This document shows, piece after piece, positions 36,740 through 48,009 of a DNA stretch of 64,000 nucleotides (its first letter is position 1; each line of letters begins with the position of its first letter). Below the pieces are notes generated by a model. It was not told the origin of the DNA. It saw only the letters and a program-made list of their open reading frames with translations, and ran no database searches. The translations under genes and the position numbers were made by a program. Source of the DNA: Rattus norvegicus (lineage: Eukaryota > Chordata > Mammalia > Rodentia > Muridae); NCBI RefSeq assembly GCF_036323735.1, contig NC_086021.1:135141476-135205475 (forward strand), given 5' to 3'.

Positions 36740-36860
36740 CTCGAGCCAGATTCCCGGAGATGAAGCGGAAGAAGAAGCTGATGATGTCTCCCAGGTGCTT
36801 CTTACAGCCATGCTGACACTCCTGCAGTCTCGGGTAGCAGCCCTCACCACACCCCGACAT
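36740..36860 (-). CDS. Kcnip3: Candidate alternative first exon of Kcnip3 ('MSGC' type N-terminus)
   Basis: The minus strand has an ATG in good context (AGCACCATGT) opening 40 codons plus one base, then a strong donor CGAG/GTGAGG. The peptide starts M-S-G-C, has cysteines at residues 4, 8, 15 and 19, then a C-K pair, a hydrophobic IISFFFRFI stretch (26-34) and an ISGNL ending. From memory, the alternative N-termini of KCNIP1 and KCNIP4 also begin M-S-G-C and carry a C-K...F-(K/R)-x-I-(S/T)-G-x-L pattern with the same spacing as here. The phase-1 end with G fits the shared Kcnip3 exon (G/AC = Asp), exactly as exon 2 and the MGIQ exon do. No polypyrimidine acceptor precedes the ATG, as expected for a first exon. 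An in-frame ATG 39 nt upstream (36899) would add M-E-R-P...; it lacks family resemblance. Transcription is not shown by the sequence. Confidence 0.72.
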
Positions 36861-37679
36861 GGTGCTGCCCAGGTCCTGGTTCTGTCCCGGCCTTTCCAAA
36901 CCCTAGCTCAGCACCCTTCTTCAGGCAGGACCTGCCCTCTCCACACTGGCTTCTAGCTTGCTTCTCTTTCAAATCTCTCTCAGTGTCTTTCTTGGTCTTA
37001 ACCTATCTCCTGGCCTTTTTTTTTTTCTAGGTCCTGCTCTTAGGAAATCACCAAAGACTAACAGCCCTTCAGCCCAGGATCTGCTATATCTCCCTGATCC
37101 TGCCTGGTACCTGCATTTATCTCCTCAACCTCCAGGACCTGGGAGCTCACTGCTCCCCAAATAAATGTCAGCAGCTGTAAAAAGCCTGGTTGGGGGTGGG
37201 CATTGCTCTCACTTCAGGAGAAGGTGGCGCCCAGTGTGACTTGCAACTCAGGGTGTGAACCCTACAGATCCAGGGACTTCCCATAGCCTGTTCCCACACT
37301 GCCCCAGGCTTCAGCCTCTTGACTCCTGGCTTCTACTTATTACCCAGAGCCCCACCCTACCTGAGTGTCTGAGAAGTAACAAACAGAGAAAGGAAGTGGT
37401 CTCTCTCATGAGGACAAGAGACAACGGAGAGCATGCTGGAGCAGGAACCACTGACTCCCCACTCCCTTTACTGGACACTTGGTAAATGCCAGACAGCTTG
37501 CCGAGGTCCTCTGGCTACCAACGAGGCACTCAGTCTTCTCTCTCCTTTTCTTGTAGACACCAGGATTTGTCAGAGGGAGGACTATGTTCAGTAGGAAGCT
37601 GCTATTCTAGGGCTAGGGATGTAGCAGTCAGTAGAACCCTCACCTGACATGCATGAACCCCCAGCAACTCCCAGAAAAA

Positions 37680-37830
37680 AGTTATGGCTAACACCTTTAA
37701 TCCTGTTTGTTACACAGGGATTGGAGACAAAAGGGTCAGAAGTTCAAGGTCAGCCCCAGCTACATAGCAAGTTTGAGGCCAACCCAGAATATTTGAGAGC
37801 CTGACTTGAAGCAAAACAGAAAAATAACAG
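37680..37830 (+). repeat. B1-like SINE remnant
   Basis: TATGGCTAACACCTTTAATC and AAGGTCAGCCCCAGCTACAT AGCAAG are diverged B1 words. Confidence 0.6.
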
Positions 37831-38845
37831 TGCCATTCTCCCAAGTTTCTTGCAGTGAGTGTGGCTTAGTTCTGGCTGGTGAAATGTAAACAGCTTTCTA
37901 GAACTTTCTGTGCTTGTTTTGCCTTACTGACACCGTCAGCCACACTTTTCTCCCATGCGTCCTTTCCTTTCTTTTGCCTAGAATGATGCCAGAATGGCTA
38001 GAGCTGAAGTAACAACCACTTTGCAATTGGGCCAAAGAAAGGGCTAACCACTTTGCAAATAAGAAGAAAATGACTAAAGAACAGAGTTTGCAATCCTTTT
38101 GCAGTCACTTCCTAACTCAAATGGAGTCACTGTTGCTCAGAGCGTCTGTTACATGCACAGATCGGAGAGTCAAAATGCCTCTTCTAAAGCAGAAGCTGAA
38201 CTTGTGTGCACTGTACACTCCATCAGGTGAAGAAACCGCAGGGTTTAGTGACACTTGCCATGTACCTGGTCCTGTACGCTCTGAGCTATTTACTGAGTAC
38301 ACACAAAGGCTGTACAGCAGGGCCGGCAGGCAGCACAGGCCTTGTGTCTACTAACCCAGGGTGTGCAGCAACAGTAGAGAATGTGTCTAAGACAGGTTGT
38401 GACACCCTCCCCGTCTATGCAGGCCTGGACAAGAGAACCACACGCGCTCAAGTTTCCAGAAAACTCTTTTCTTTGGCAATATTCTCTTTTCCTTTGCATA
38501 CAGCAAGTCGCAGGCTACTGAGCTATTAGGAGATAGATTGAAGTTTGTTGGTGTCAGGGATCTGTGAGCCCTGAGCTACCCTTCCCCCAACCCCCTCCCC
38601 AGGAACTGAGAATCTATTGCTGGCCTCAGGCCTAGTAGATTGTGTGTGTGTGTCTCTATCACCAGGTCTGTCCATGTGGTTGGGATCTAAGCCAGGGTGT
38701 GGGGTGGATAGGTAGGCAGGCAACTCAGCCCTTGCTGCTCTGTCCTCCCTTTGGATCACACTGGTTTCTGTTTGAGGGAAATCGCATGTGCCTGACAGGG
38801 TGGCGGGAAAGGTGACACTAAGCTGTGAGGCACCTTAGGGCAAGG

Positions 38846-38910
38846 GCAGTGGAAGGAACATCTTCCCCATCCTTGAGGCAGGGAGAGGAGAATGTTGTAC
38901 CCAGCTGCTT
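38846..38910 (+). repeat. Local direct duplication, copy 1
   Basis: 65 bp beginning GCAGTGGAAGGAACATCTT and ending CCCAGCTGCTT recurs at 39620-39685 with four substitutions and one indel. Confidence 0.9.
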
Positions 38911-39119
38911 CTCCTGCAGCCTGGGAGGAGTTGTGGCCTGAGGGAACTTTTCCCATTGATCATGGCCTGTGGTTAACCATGGGGTCAGGTGTCAGGGAGG
39001 TGGAAGGGGGACATGGTCAGAGAAGGACCTATCTGGGGTATGAATCCTTTCTAAATGCTTTTGAGAGGGTGCCAGGACTGGGCAGGTGCCTGACAGCCCA
39101 GGAGCCAGGTGGCCTCTCC

Positions 39120-39340
39120 TCTTAGCCATGGCAACACCTGCCCATAAACAAAGTACCATTTATCCTATTGACTTACATTACTCAGCATTCAAGCGGAGAG
39201 CCTCCCTTTCTTGGCTGCCCTGACCACATGTTGTAATGAGCACAGTTAACCAGCAGGTGGCAGCCAAGCTCAGCTGTATCCTTCAATTGCAGACAAGGGG
39301 CCATTAAGCCTCATTGGGATTGACTAGCCCCTGGTTTCAG
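39120..39340. promoter_or_regulatory. Low-repeat AT-rich block, candidate conserved element
   Basis: It contains ATAAACAAAGTA (forkhead/SOX-like), CATTTATCC, a CTCF consensus, TTCAATTG and CATTGGGATTGAC without SINEs or microsatellites. The conservation claim is inference only. Confidence 0.3.
39250..39263 (+). promoter_or_regulatory. Consensus CTCF motif
   Basis: CCAGCAGGTGGCAG matches every position of the core CTCF consensus. It is oriented opposite to the motif at 33396. Confidence 0.55.
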
Positions 39341-39619
39341 ACCCTCCAGCCCTTTCGCTGCTGTGCACACGCTCAGAGGTCACATATATCACTGTCATTA
39401 ACCAAAGGGCTTGTTCCACATCCTGCTATTCTTCCCCTCGCCCCATTCCGGAACAGGAGAGACGCCTATTAAAGACGGAGGTTTGGAAGCAGCTGCAAGA
39501 TTCAGTCACAATCAAACACAGGTCACAGTACTAAACGCGATCTACCTCTCTGTTCAGAAGGTGACCCAGGGACCAGGTGAACCCAGGAGGTGGTCCTTCA
39601 AGCACCCTACCCACTCAGC

Positions 39620-39685
39620 GCAGTGGAAAGGAACATCTTTCCCATCCTTGCGGCAGGGAGAGGAGAATGTTGTGCCCAGCTGCTT
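39620..39685 (+). repeat. Local direct duplication, copy 2
   Basis: The partner of 38846-38910, 774 bp away in the same orientation, sharing the GGCAGGGAGAGGAGAATGTT core exactly. Confidence 0.9.
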
Positions 39686-40692
39686 TGGGTTCATTTGAGA
39701 GAATTTAGACTCTAGAGGTAGAAGCCCTAAGAGGAGACATCCAAGGGGCTGTTGCCCCAAAGCCTAAGATGGTCACCTGGCCCCTTTGGGCTGCCCTTGT
39801 CAGTTAGTAAGGGTCAGTTGATAAGAGACAGGTAGGTATAGTTGGTCCTAGGGGTAGCTTACAGAGCGACACAGAGCATGGAGGAGGACAGTGTCTCAGC
39901 TTGGTGGTATCTCTGGGAATCCTAGAACACTCATCAACGGGGACTACAGTAGCTCCCTAGGCAGGGCCACAGACATTGTAGACCTCTAAGGAGTGAAGGC
40001 TTGGTTTGCTTTGTTGAGAAGTCTGCACTCTGGAGTGGATTAAAGAAGGCCACTCCAGGCTGCAGCTTGAGGCACAGGGAGTCCATAGGTCCTTTCTTGA
40101 ATCGGAACTGACCCTGTGACTTGAATGGCTGATTAGCCTGTGGGCCTGCACTTCGGGAGGGCTGAGAGTACAACCTTGGCTCCATGAATGGTGCCGTTGT
40201 GTGACTCGGAAGCGAGAGCTGCGCAGTGTGACAGCGGGGATGTAGGCTTTGTCACATTGTGGCTCCCTGCTCCTCCAGAGTTTCTGTGACTTTCCCCAGA
40301 CCCAGGGTCTCTGCCTTTTGCTTAACTCAGGCAGCCAGGACCCCAGGCCATTTGGGGAGGATTTAGTCTAACTTAGATAATTGAAGAAACCCAAATCTCA
40401 CAGACTTCCTGGGGAGGCCAGACTCGAGAAGCAGGTCTGTCCAGTTGGCGGCGTGGCTACAGCTGAAACACGCCTCCCTCTGAAGGCATTCTGCCAGGAA
40501 GGGCCACCCACAGAGGAGTCCAGAGTCACAGCTCCTGGCACACTGAGAGGTCCCTAGGGTCCTGGGCTGAGAACGGCTGCTTCTGGGTGGGGAGTCGAGC
40601 TGCCTGACCTACCCTCTGGACCCATGCATCTTAGAGACCCTGCTGGTGTGCTCCTGTTAATGCCCAGGGCACAGACACAACTGGACTAGTCC

Positions 40693-40696
<4 letters not shown>

Positions 40697-40738
<42 letters not shown>
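40697..40738. repeat. (CA)n microsatellite
   Basis: About 21 perfect CA units. Confidence 0.95.
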
Positions 40739-40740
<2 letters not shown>

Positions 40741-42995
40741 TGAGGTCCCTGAGTCATGCCCATTCTGTGTTGAGGTCCCAATTCACCTAAGTCTTGGGGA
40801 CATTGTGCTGGGCTTTGACCTCCACTTAGCAATCCCTGACACCTGTTTTTCTGATTCTACAACTGAATGGAAAAACCCCAACAAGGGCAGCGTCTGGGCT
40901 GCTGGACTGCACGGGCACCCAGTGCTCAGGATACCGTGGCAGGCCTCACTGGAGTCCCCTGAATGGTGCTTATTGTTCTGTGCACCCAGAGCCTGAGAAG
41001 CAGACTCATCAACCACAGTGTGGCATTTCACATGCACACAAAATTGCCAGTGTGTCCACACCAATGCAGTCCTCCTTACGGGACATAGATGGATGTGTTT
41101 GGACTGCCTTGCCCAAGCTCAGGAGCTCACCCAGGGGGATCAGAGTGTGTGGAATCTCTACTCTGACTTCTGTGGGGCCCCCGCCTGAAAGGTGAAAAGT
41201 ACTTCTGGGCCCCAATCTGGGGAACTGGACAAGGCATTTAATCTTTTATTTACTTAGTACCTGTGGACTCTGAAGTAAAATGAAGTAAAGGAGAGGGTAT
41301 TGGTTCTAGCTCCTTATTCACGCAGCTTTACACAGCTTGCTTCCCATCAGCCATACCTCCTCTCAGTGTATGGCAACTTCTGATAAACATGCCCGTCCAT
41401 GTACATACAGGCTGGGCTGGGTTGCTCCATGTTATCCTGGCCTTACCCTGTACTGTGTACCGCTGAAGGGAGCGACTGGGAAAAGGCGCTGTCTTCTAAG
41501 AAGCCACCCTGAATGGGGTGTGACCCTGCTTGCTCTCAGGCTCTCCACCCAGTGCCATCACAAGGGTACAGTTCCATCCAGAGCCACTACCGCCCAGCAA
41601 ATCGGCTTTCGGGACAGAGCAGGGTTTATGGAGGGAAACAGAGGGCTTGGCTGTAGCTGTTTTATTCTGCCTGTCCAGGAAAACTCACGATGACAGACAC
41701 GAGAGAGGTGAGACTCTGAGTTTGAAGGGGACAGAAAGCTGAGCTATCTTGGGTGGGTGGAGCTGAGTCCCCTTGGACACACCCAGAGGCCACACCAGAG
41801 TACCACAGCTCTTGGAGTCCACTCTGGTGCAAATCACACACGTTCCGTCGCCTGCAAGACCTTAAAACAGCTGGGGCCTCAGGAGGGCTCCCCACATGTA
41901 CTAGTGCTTCTATGGGAAAGGTTCAGAGACACATGTCAGCTAAGAGTGACATTAGTTCACAAGGGGCGGGGCTCTTGTGGAACAGAATCAAGCTAACAGC
42001 AAGTCAGGGTTGGCTTTGCCGATAAAGATGAGGTCTTAGGATGCAGCAGCCTTGTCCCTTCACACACATGCACAGGCCACTGTGCTTGCTCTCTCTCCTC
42101 CACTCAGGAGCACCAGCCAACCTGGGAGGCTAGGAGCACTGAGTGTGTCCATTGTCCGACAAGGAGGCTGAGGCTCCCTGGAGATCACACAACAAGAGTT
42201 TGTGGTTTAAGAAAACGCACAAAGCAGGTCTCCGGGCCGAGCATGTACCTCGTTCCCGTGACAAATTCTCATACATGCCTCTATACCATCAAAAACATAT
42301 GTGGTATGGGGAGGGACCTTGCGGCCGATCCTGGAATGCTGGTGTGGAATTGCACTTCCACATGCATGGCATATGCACGTGGGTGTATGCACTCTCACAT
42401 GCAAAGGTGTGAGTGTGTATGTGTGAGAGAGTGTGTATGTGTGCAGGGGCTCTGTGAGGTTATCTCTGCATTTTCTGTACTACTGTTCCTCATAAATCCC
42501 CCCCCCCCCCAAATAACTGTAGATAAGCACGGTTATTGCTGCTGGCCTCACTCCCATGCTACACACATTCCACAATGCCAGCCTCAGTCTCTGGGCACAT
42601 GGGACAAGAACCAGGAAGTACTAGATCTGCCCTGTGGGGTAGGTACAGGGCCCTTTTTTGTTGAGGACTATGAAAGATCCATGAGATGTTCAAAATAGCT
42701 CTGCGGGTGAGTGCTGGGTGAGGGAGCACCTAGCTCCAGCCTGTTTCTATCTCCCAGCTACTCTCTCAAAACCTGCATATGGTCCCAGTTTGCTGTCTCC
42801 TTGTCCTGCACTCCCGTCCTGTACTAGAGCTTGGGTTTCTGTGTGGAACAGGCATCAGTGAAGGGAGAGTGGGAATGAGTGGAGACAAGTTTCCCAACAG
42901 AGTAGAAGGCAGTGTGGTCCAAGATGGCCTCTGTGACCTCAGGAATGACAAAGCCCAGTGTGACCGTCTCTGGACCCCAGTCACTCTTGTCCTAC

Positions 42996-43161
42996 CTGAG
43001 CCTTGTGGGGCAGCACTGGACAGGATCCACTTGATTAAGCAGCAACGCATCAGGGCCTGGCGGGTGAACCGTGGCCTCTGCCACTTGATGCCTTCCCTCT
43101 TGCTCAGCGGTATGCGCCCAGGGTCTCCCAGGAGGCTGCCATCCGATGCCTTCATTGCTTC
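42996..43161 (-). CDS. Kcnip3: Kcnip3 coding exon 2 (DREAM/calsenilin N-terminus, Cys-Cys palmitoylation motif)
   Basis: The 166-nt exon is bounded by a CTCTGCAG acceptor and a CTCAG/GTAGGAC donor on the minus strand. It encodes 55 residues plus one base (phase 1): E-A-M-K-A-S-D-G-S-L, then an IPLSKREGIKW segment, then R-C-C-L-I-K-W and finally SSAAPQGS. With the five residues of exon 1, the adjacent cysteines fall at residues 45 and 46, the positions reported as palmitoylated in KChIP3 and needed for membrane targeting. The terminal G joins the expected AC of the shared exon to give Asp, restoring ...PQGSDSSDSE. Compared with mouse from memory, rat has Met instead of Val after Glu-Ala. An ATG in the exon (E-A-M) opens a longer ORF read-through from the intron, which is not the true start. 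Confidence 0.95.
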
Positions 43162-44544
43162 CTGCAGAGGGAGTGGAGGGAGGAGGCTTCCTAAGCACAG
43201 GCTCACAGGAGGGACCTCCAGAAGGTCCTATGGGCCACTCTGATGTCCTGGGTGAGGGCAGTCCTAACTCTATCAGGAACCTGCAAGCTGCAGCAGTGCT
43301 GGCTGCAAGACCCCCTCCAGTCTCACCCCCGAGCCCTGCTGCTCCCACCATACCTCGCAGTTTTTTTCTGTCCTGCACTCAGGCTCTTACATAGGGCAGG
43401 GCCCCAAAAGAAGGGTTCCAGGGAAGCAAGGCCACAAGTGAGCCCTGCCTTGTTCATCCCAAGCTGCCCACCCCCTCACCAGCATGGCTGACAGAGCTGA
43501 ATAGCTCCTTAAAGAACTCACTGAAGCCTAGAGAAGAGAAGAAAGAGGGTTCACATGGGGGATACCTACTGTGAGGTAAGTGCACTTCCTTCCTCCCGGT
43601 AAGGTAAGGGCCTTGCTTGGCCTTGACTGGAAGTGAGCCTGACTGTGGATGAAAACCCGTGTGACCACAAAAAGAAGCCTGCCCTGCCTGTGTCCGTCTG
43701 GCCAGCTAATTAGGGGAAGCTGGAAAAGCAGGTGTTGAGAGACAGTGGGACCTAGATTTGAGTAGGTATGAATCAGAAAAGGTCAACCTGGAGCCACTGT
43801 GGAGGATTCGGAGCAGAGAGATTTGTTTGCCTAGGGCAATACTGGCCTTCAAGCCTGTCCATCAAAGTGTCTGTCATCATTAGTCCCTAGTGGTGGCAGG
43901 GTAGCTCATGGTTGGGTAGGCTGCAGACAGCCATGACAGCCCCTCTGGGTTTCTGGTTTGCTTCATCTGTGTTCTGTCTCCCACTAGCACAGCGATGGAA
44001 CCGGTAGATCTTGGCTCACTGTTGTGCCCTCATACTCTCAGCAACAACCCCTACATTCTTTCCCTTCTGCAAGGCTCATGAAGGGATGCCAGGGATATGG
44101 AAGGAGGCAGCTCCCTACACGGATTGTGCACATGCATCTGCATACTTGAACACACGTGCATACACTGACGACCCCCCCCCCCCGCCACAGGCACATGCTC
44201 CCACATACCCTGCCCTGGCTGGGTCAGAGGCACCTTCTACATTATCATGCATCTCATTCAGGAAAGGAACCGCCTTGATGGATAAAATCTGTATATTGAT
44301 CAAGGAGTAGGGGGCAGGGTGATACTCCATCATCTCGTGAATTCACTGATGAAGACTCTACACTTGGGGAGGGGAGCAGAAGCTGGGATGGACCTCAGAA
44401 CTTCAACACCATTAGCAGGGGCCCTTCACTAGAAGCCCACCCCATCCACTAGTAGATTTTGTCTCAAACCCTAGGCAGATGTGGAGGACCCTGTGATCCC
44501 CCAGGGCAGGCTGAGACCCCCTAGTGCATGCTACACATTATCTT

Positions 44545-45201
44545 TTTTTTTTTGCAATTTTACTTCTTTATTTTCTTTTTCTTTTTCTTTATTTTTTTTG
44601 TTAAGTTACTTGAGTATTTCTTATTTACATTTCGAATGTTATTCCCTTTCCCGGTTTCTGGGCCAACATCCCCCTAACCCCTCCCCCTCCCTTCTTTATG
44701 GGTGTTCCCCTCCCCATCCTCCCCCCATTACCGCCCTCCCCCCAACAGTCACATTCACTGGGGGTTCAGTCTTAGCAGGACCAAGGGATTCCCCTTCCAC
44801 TGGTGCTCTTACTAGGATATTCATTGCTACCTATGAGGTCAGAGTCCAGGGTCAGTCCATGCATAGCCTTTGGGTAGTGGCTTAGTCCCTGGAAGCTCTA
44901 GTTGCTTGGCATTGTTGTTCATAAGGGGTCTCGAGCCCCTTCAAGCTCTTCCAGTCCTTTCTCTGATTCCTTCAACGGGGGGTCCTATTCTCAGTTCAGT
45001 GGTTTGCTGCTGGCATTCGCCTCTGTGTTTGCTGTATTCTGGCTGTGTCTCTCAGGAGCGATCTACATCCGGCTCCTGACGGCCTGCACTTCTTTGCTTC
45101 ATCCATCTTGTCTAATTGGATGGCTGTATATGTATGGGCCACATGTGGGGCAGGCTCTGAATGGGTATTCCTTCTGTGTCTGTTTTAATCTTTGCCTCTC
45201 T
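44545..45201 (-). mobile_element. 5'-truncated L1 3' end (antisense) with target-site duplication
   Basis: An antisense L1 3'UTR of about 657 bp begins with a T-rich tail and continues with ACATTTCGAATGTTATTCCC and a pyrimidine-rich block (polypurine tract of rodent L1). The flanks share ATGCTACACATTATCTT (44528-44544 and 45202-45218). No ORF2 coding capacity remains; the 134- and 118-codon ORFs are chance frames. Confidence 0.9.
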
Positions 45202-45345
45202 ATGCTACACATTATCTTGTCACAATCCTATGGGGTAGGTCACACCACCTTTCTATAGGTAAGGAAACGGAGTCTCTGAGGAGTGTGGGGAGGTGTCACA
45301 CTGTGGTGTGGCACTGACTCCAAGGTTCAGATAATCTTAACCACA
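45202..45345 (+). repeat. MIR-like SINE interrupted by the L1
   Basis: ACATTATCTTGTCACAATCC TATGGGGTAGGT and AGGTAAGGAAACGGAGTCTC are MIR words; the element's left side lies just before 44545, so the L1 landed in it. Confidence 0.6.
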
Positions 45346-46290
45346 GGCTTCCAAAGTGACTGTTCATGGAGCCAGGTCCCTGGAGAGATTTCAGAAGGTG
45401 GGTGTTGGGGGTCCCTTAACCAGATCTACAATCTCCCAGAGTAATTGTTATGAGTGCCCTGGGACAAAGGGTCCTAGTGCCATTTTTCTCCCTGGTAGAG
45501 AGTCAGGGTGATAGCTAGGCACCTGCACTGGCTTCCTCTACCTAGCTGAGTGGCCAGAGTTCTCAATTTGAGCCCCTCAAGACAAGTGCTGTGATAGTTT
45601 CCCTTCCTGAGGTAGGAAGCTCTGAAGAGAAAGAAGGGCAGAGTAAAGGGAGCCTGTCCCTGATCCCACAGAAGAGTCAAGCCTGTGGCCTGGGCCCATC
45701 CCACGAGGGAGGCAGGAGCAGAGATGGGTGAGTGCGGTCATCTTCATGAATATTTGACACTTGTCTGTCTGGGAGAGGGTCTGATTGAGCTGCCAAGGAA
45801 TGTTAAATGGCTCTCCTGACACTCTCTTCTTGCCTCCCAGGCTCAAAGGCTTTGAGGGGAGGGAGGTGACCCCATTGCCCCCTCACTCTTATAGGCTCCG
45901 TGGGGGGAGGTGACAAAGTGAGGGCTGCTGGGTCACTGAGGACAGTGGATCAGACATTAAACATCCATTTGCCCCTGCTGGGAGTCCCTGTCACTTTGTA
46001 AATCAAACCATGTCATGTGCCTGCCCCCAGCTCACTGTGCTCCACTTAGGCCGCCTCTCTCCACAGCACTGCCTAAGTATTGGGTATCATTTGATCCCAG
46101 CACTGGGTGCTTGTCCCCAGGATGCTCAAGGCCACACTCAGGTGTCAGACCCCTGAAGCACTGCTCTAACTAGGTCATTCCTTTGTGCCTCCACCTCAGC
46201 CTCTGTGGCTCCAGCACCTGGCAGTATGGAGTATAGCTGATTATTCTGCCTTCTCAGTTCACTCCAGAATGTCACTCCGAGACTACTAGT

Positions 46291-46325
46291 GTGAGTGTGC
46301 GTGCGTGCGTGCGTGCGTGCGTGCA

Positions 46326-46356
<31 letters not shown>

Positions 46357-46392
46357 CTGTGTGTGTCTGTATGCGTGTGCGTGTGTGTGTGT
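46291..46392. repeat. (GTGC)n(GT)n microsatellite
   Basis: About eight GCGT units pass into GT units with CTGT interruptions. Confidence 0.95.
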
Positions 46393-46729
46393 AAATTGCT
46401 TGCTCTATCATAGAACCTGGCACCTAGGAGCCCTTAATTTTTCAAACTCTATGGTAAAAGGATAATCCATCCAGAAGAAAGATGCACAGACATGTCACCA
46501 AAGGGAACAGAGATGGCATGTAAACACCTGGGAAAATGCCATCTTCTGTCATCACGGAAATGTCCATTGACAACCACCATGAGAGCCAGGAAGATGGTTC
46601 AGCGGATAAAGTGCCTAATGTCTTAACTTTAATTTCTAGAACCTACACAAAAGTGGACTTCACAAAGGTGGTGAGAATGGGCTCAAAAAAACTGATCTCT
46701 GTACCCCCCCCACACACAAATACATTTTT

Positions 46730-46841
46730 TTCTTTTTCTTTTTCTTTTCTTTTCTTTTTTTTTTTTTTCAGAGCTGGGGACTGAACCCAGGGCCTTGCAC
46801 TTGCTAGGCAAGCGCTCTACCACTGAGCTAAATCCCCAACC
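46730..46841 (-). mobile_element. ID SINE (antisense) with target-site duplication
   Basis: A T-rich tail, then CAGAGCTGGGGACTGAACCC and GAGCTAAATCCCCAACC. It contains a short internal duplication (CTTGCACTTGCTAGG). The flanks share CACAAATACATTTTT (46715-46729 and 46842-46856). Confidence 0.95.
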
Positions 46842-46873
46842 CACAAATACATTTTTAAAGAAAGTCACCATGA

Positions 46874-47075
46874 AGGGGTTGAAGAGATGGCTCAGTGGTT
46901 AAGAGCAGTGGCTGCTCTTCCAGAGGACCCAGGTTCAATTCCTAGCACCTGTATGGCAGCTCACAATTTTCTGTAACTTCTGTTCCAAATGATCTGAAAC
47001 CCTTATACAGAAATATGTAGGCAAAACACTAGTGTATATAAAATGAAAATAAATAATTTGAAAGAAAGAAAGAAT
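46874..47075 (+). repeat. B2/B3-type SINE
   Basis: GGGGTTGAAGAGATGGCTCA, AGAGCAGTGGCTGCTCTTCC and GGTTCAATTCCTAGCACC are B2/B3 words, followed by an AAATAAT-rich tail. Confidence 0.85.
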
Positions 47076-47199
47076 GCCACCACGAGAAACACTTTGTGCC
47101 TGAAATAAAAACTAAAACGAATGCAGTACAGACAGGGACCCTGGGCTATTTCCAACTGGTCCCTGGGAACACTGAGTACTTTAGCCACTCAGAAGAACA

Positions 47200-47720
47200 G
47201 CTCGGCAGGTCCTTAGCAAACAGAACACAGAGCTAACACGTAACCAGGCAATATCAGCCTTGGGTGTTTGTCCCAGGTGGTTGAAAATGTATGTTCAAAC
47301 AAAAACTTACTACTGAATATTCATGGTAGTTTTATCTGTAAGAACCCCAAACTGGAAACAGCCAGATGTCCCAGAGTGGCGAACCTGAGAGTGGTAGAGA
47401 AGGTTGTCTCAGAAATTCTCACCCATGAGAAGGGAGGACCTGCACTCTTGTCACAACTTGAAGAGTCAGAATTAAGCAGAATGAAAAAGCCAGTCCTGAA
47501 AGGTCACATGCCACGTGAGTCTATTTACATAGCAGTTTGAAATGACAGCACATTAGCAATGGAGAACAGATTAAAAGGCCAAGAATTGGGTGGGGGAAGG
47601 GCAGAGGGACGAGAAAGGTGTGGTTATGAAAGGTTGATAAGAAGGACCTTTTGGGGACAGAGCTATTGTGTATCTTGATGGTAGTGGCGGATACACAAAT
47701 TAGAGCTGACAATATTTCAA
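47200..47720 (+). repeat. Old L1 3'-end fragment
   Basis: ACTACTGAATATTCATGGTA, CCCCAAACTGGAAACAGCCA GATGTCC and TTGTGTATCTTGATGGTAGT recall the 3' end of ancient L1 families. Confidence 0.65.
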
Positions 47721-47725
47721 TGGCC

Positions 47726-47729
<4 letters not shown>

Positions 47730-47781
<52 letters not shown>
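47730..47781. repeat. (CA)n microsatellite
   Basis: About 26 perfect CA units, at the end of the L1 fragment. Confidence 0.95.
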
Positions 47782-47782
<1 letters not shown>

Positions 47783-48009
47783 AAGTCATTGCGGCAACTT
47801 GTGTGAGATTGGTGGCAGCATCAGTGTTTGTGTCGTGGGGCTGAGATTGTACTGGTTGGGCTTTGTTTTTAAACAGGGTCTAGTTATTTAGAGCTGGTTA
47901 GCCTGAAATTCAGAGAGAGTCACCTGACGCCGCCTCTTGAGTGCTGCCACTGCTTCTTGAGTTCAAGGACTAAGGCCTACGCTGTATACCCAGCTTGTAC
48001 TAGGATTTT

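Larger units (their letters stand above)
36861..42995 (-). other. Kcnip3: Kcnip3 intron between exon 2 and the MSGC exon
   Basis: Mostly unique sequence with few young SINEs. It holds a B1-like remnant near 37680-37830, a CA microsatellite at 40697-40738, a 65-bp local duplication (38846-38910 and 39620-39685), a consensus CTCF motif and an AT-rich low-repeat block at 39120-39340. No exon was recognised. Confidence 0.65.

Noticed and set aside
36378..36956. 192-codon plus-strand ORF opposite the MSGC exon
   Set aside because: It is antisense to the better supported KChIP-type exon and shows no recognisable domain.
37015..37031. Plus-strand polypyrimidine-TAG resembling a splice acceptor
   Set aside because: No coding exon or donor follows on the plus strand.
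44481..45258. Ser/Phe-rich and Leu-rich ORFs of 118-134 codons
   Set aside because: They lie in an antisense L1 3'UTR, which is non-coding.
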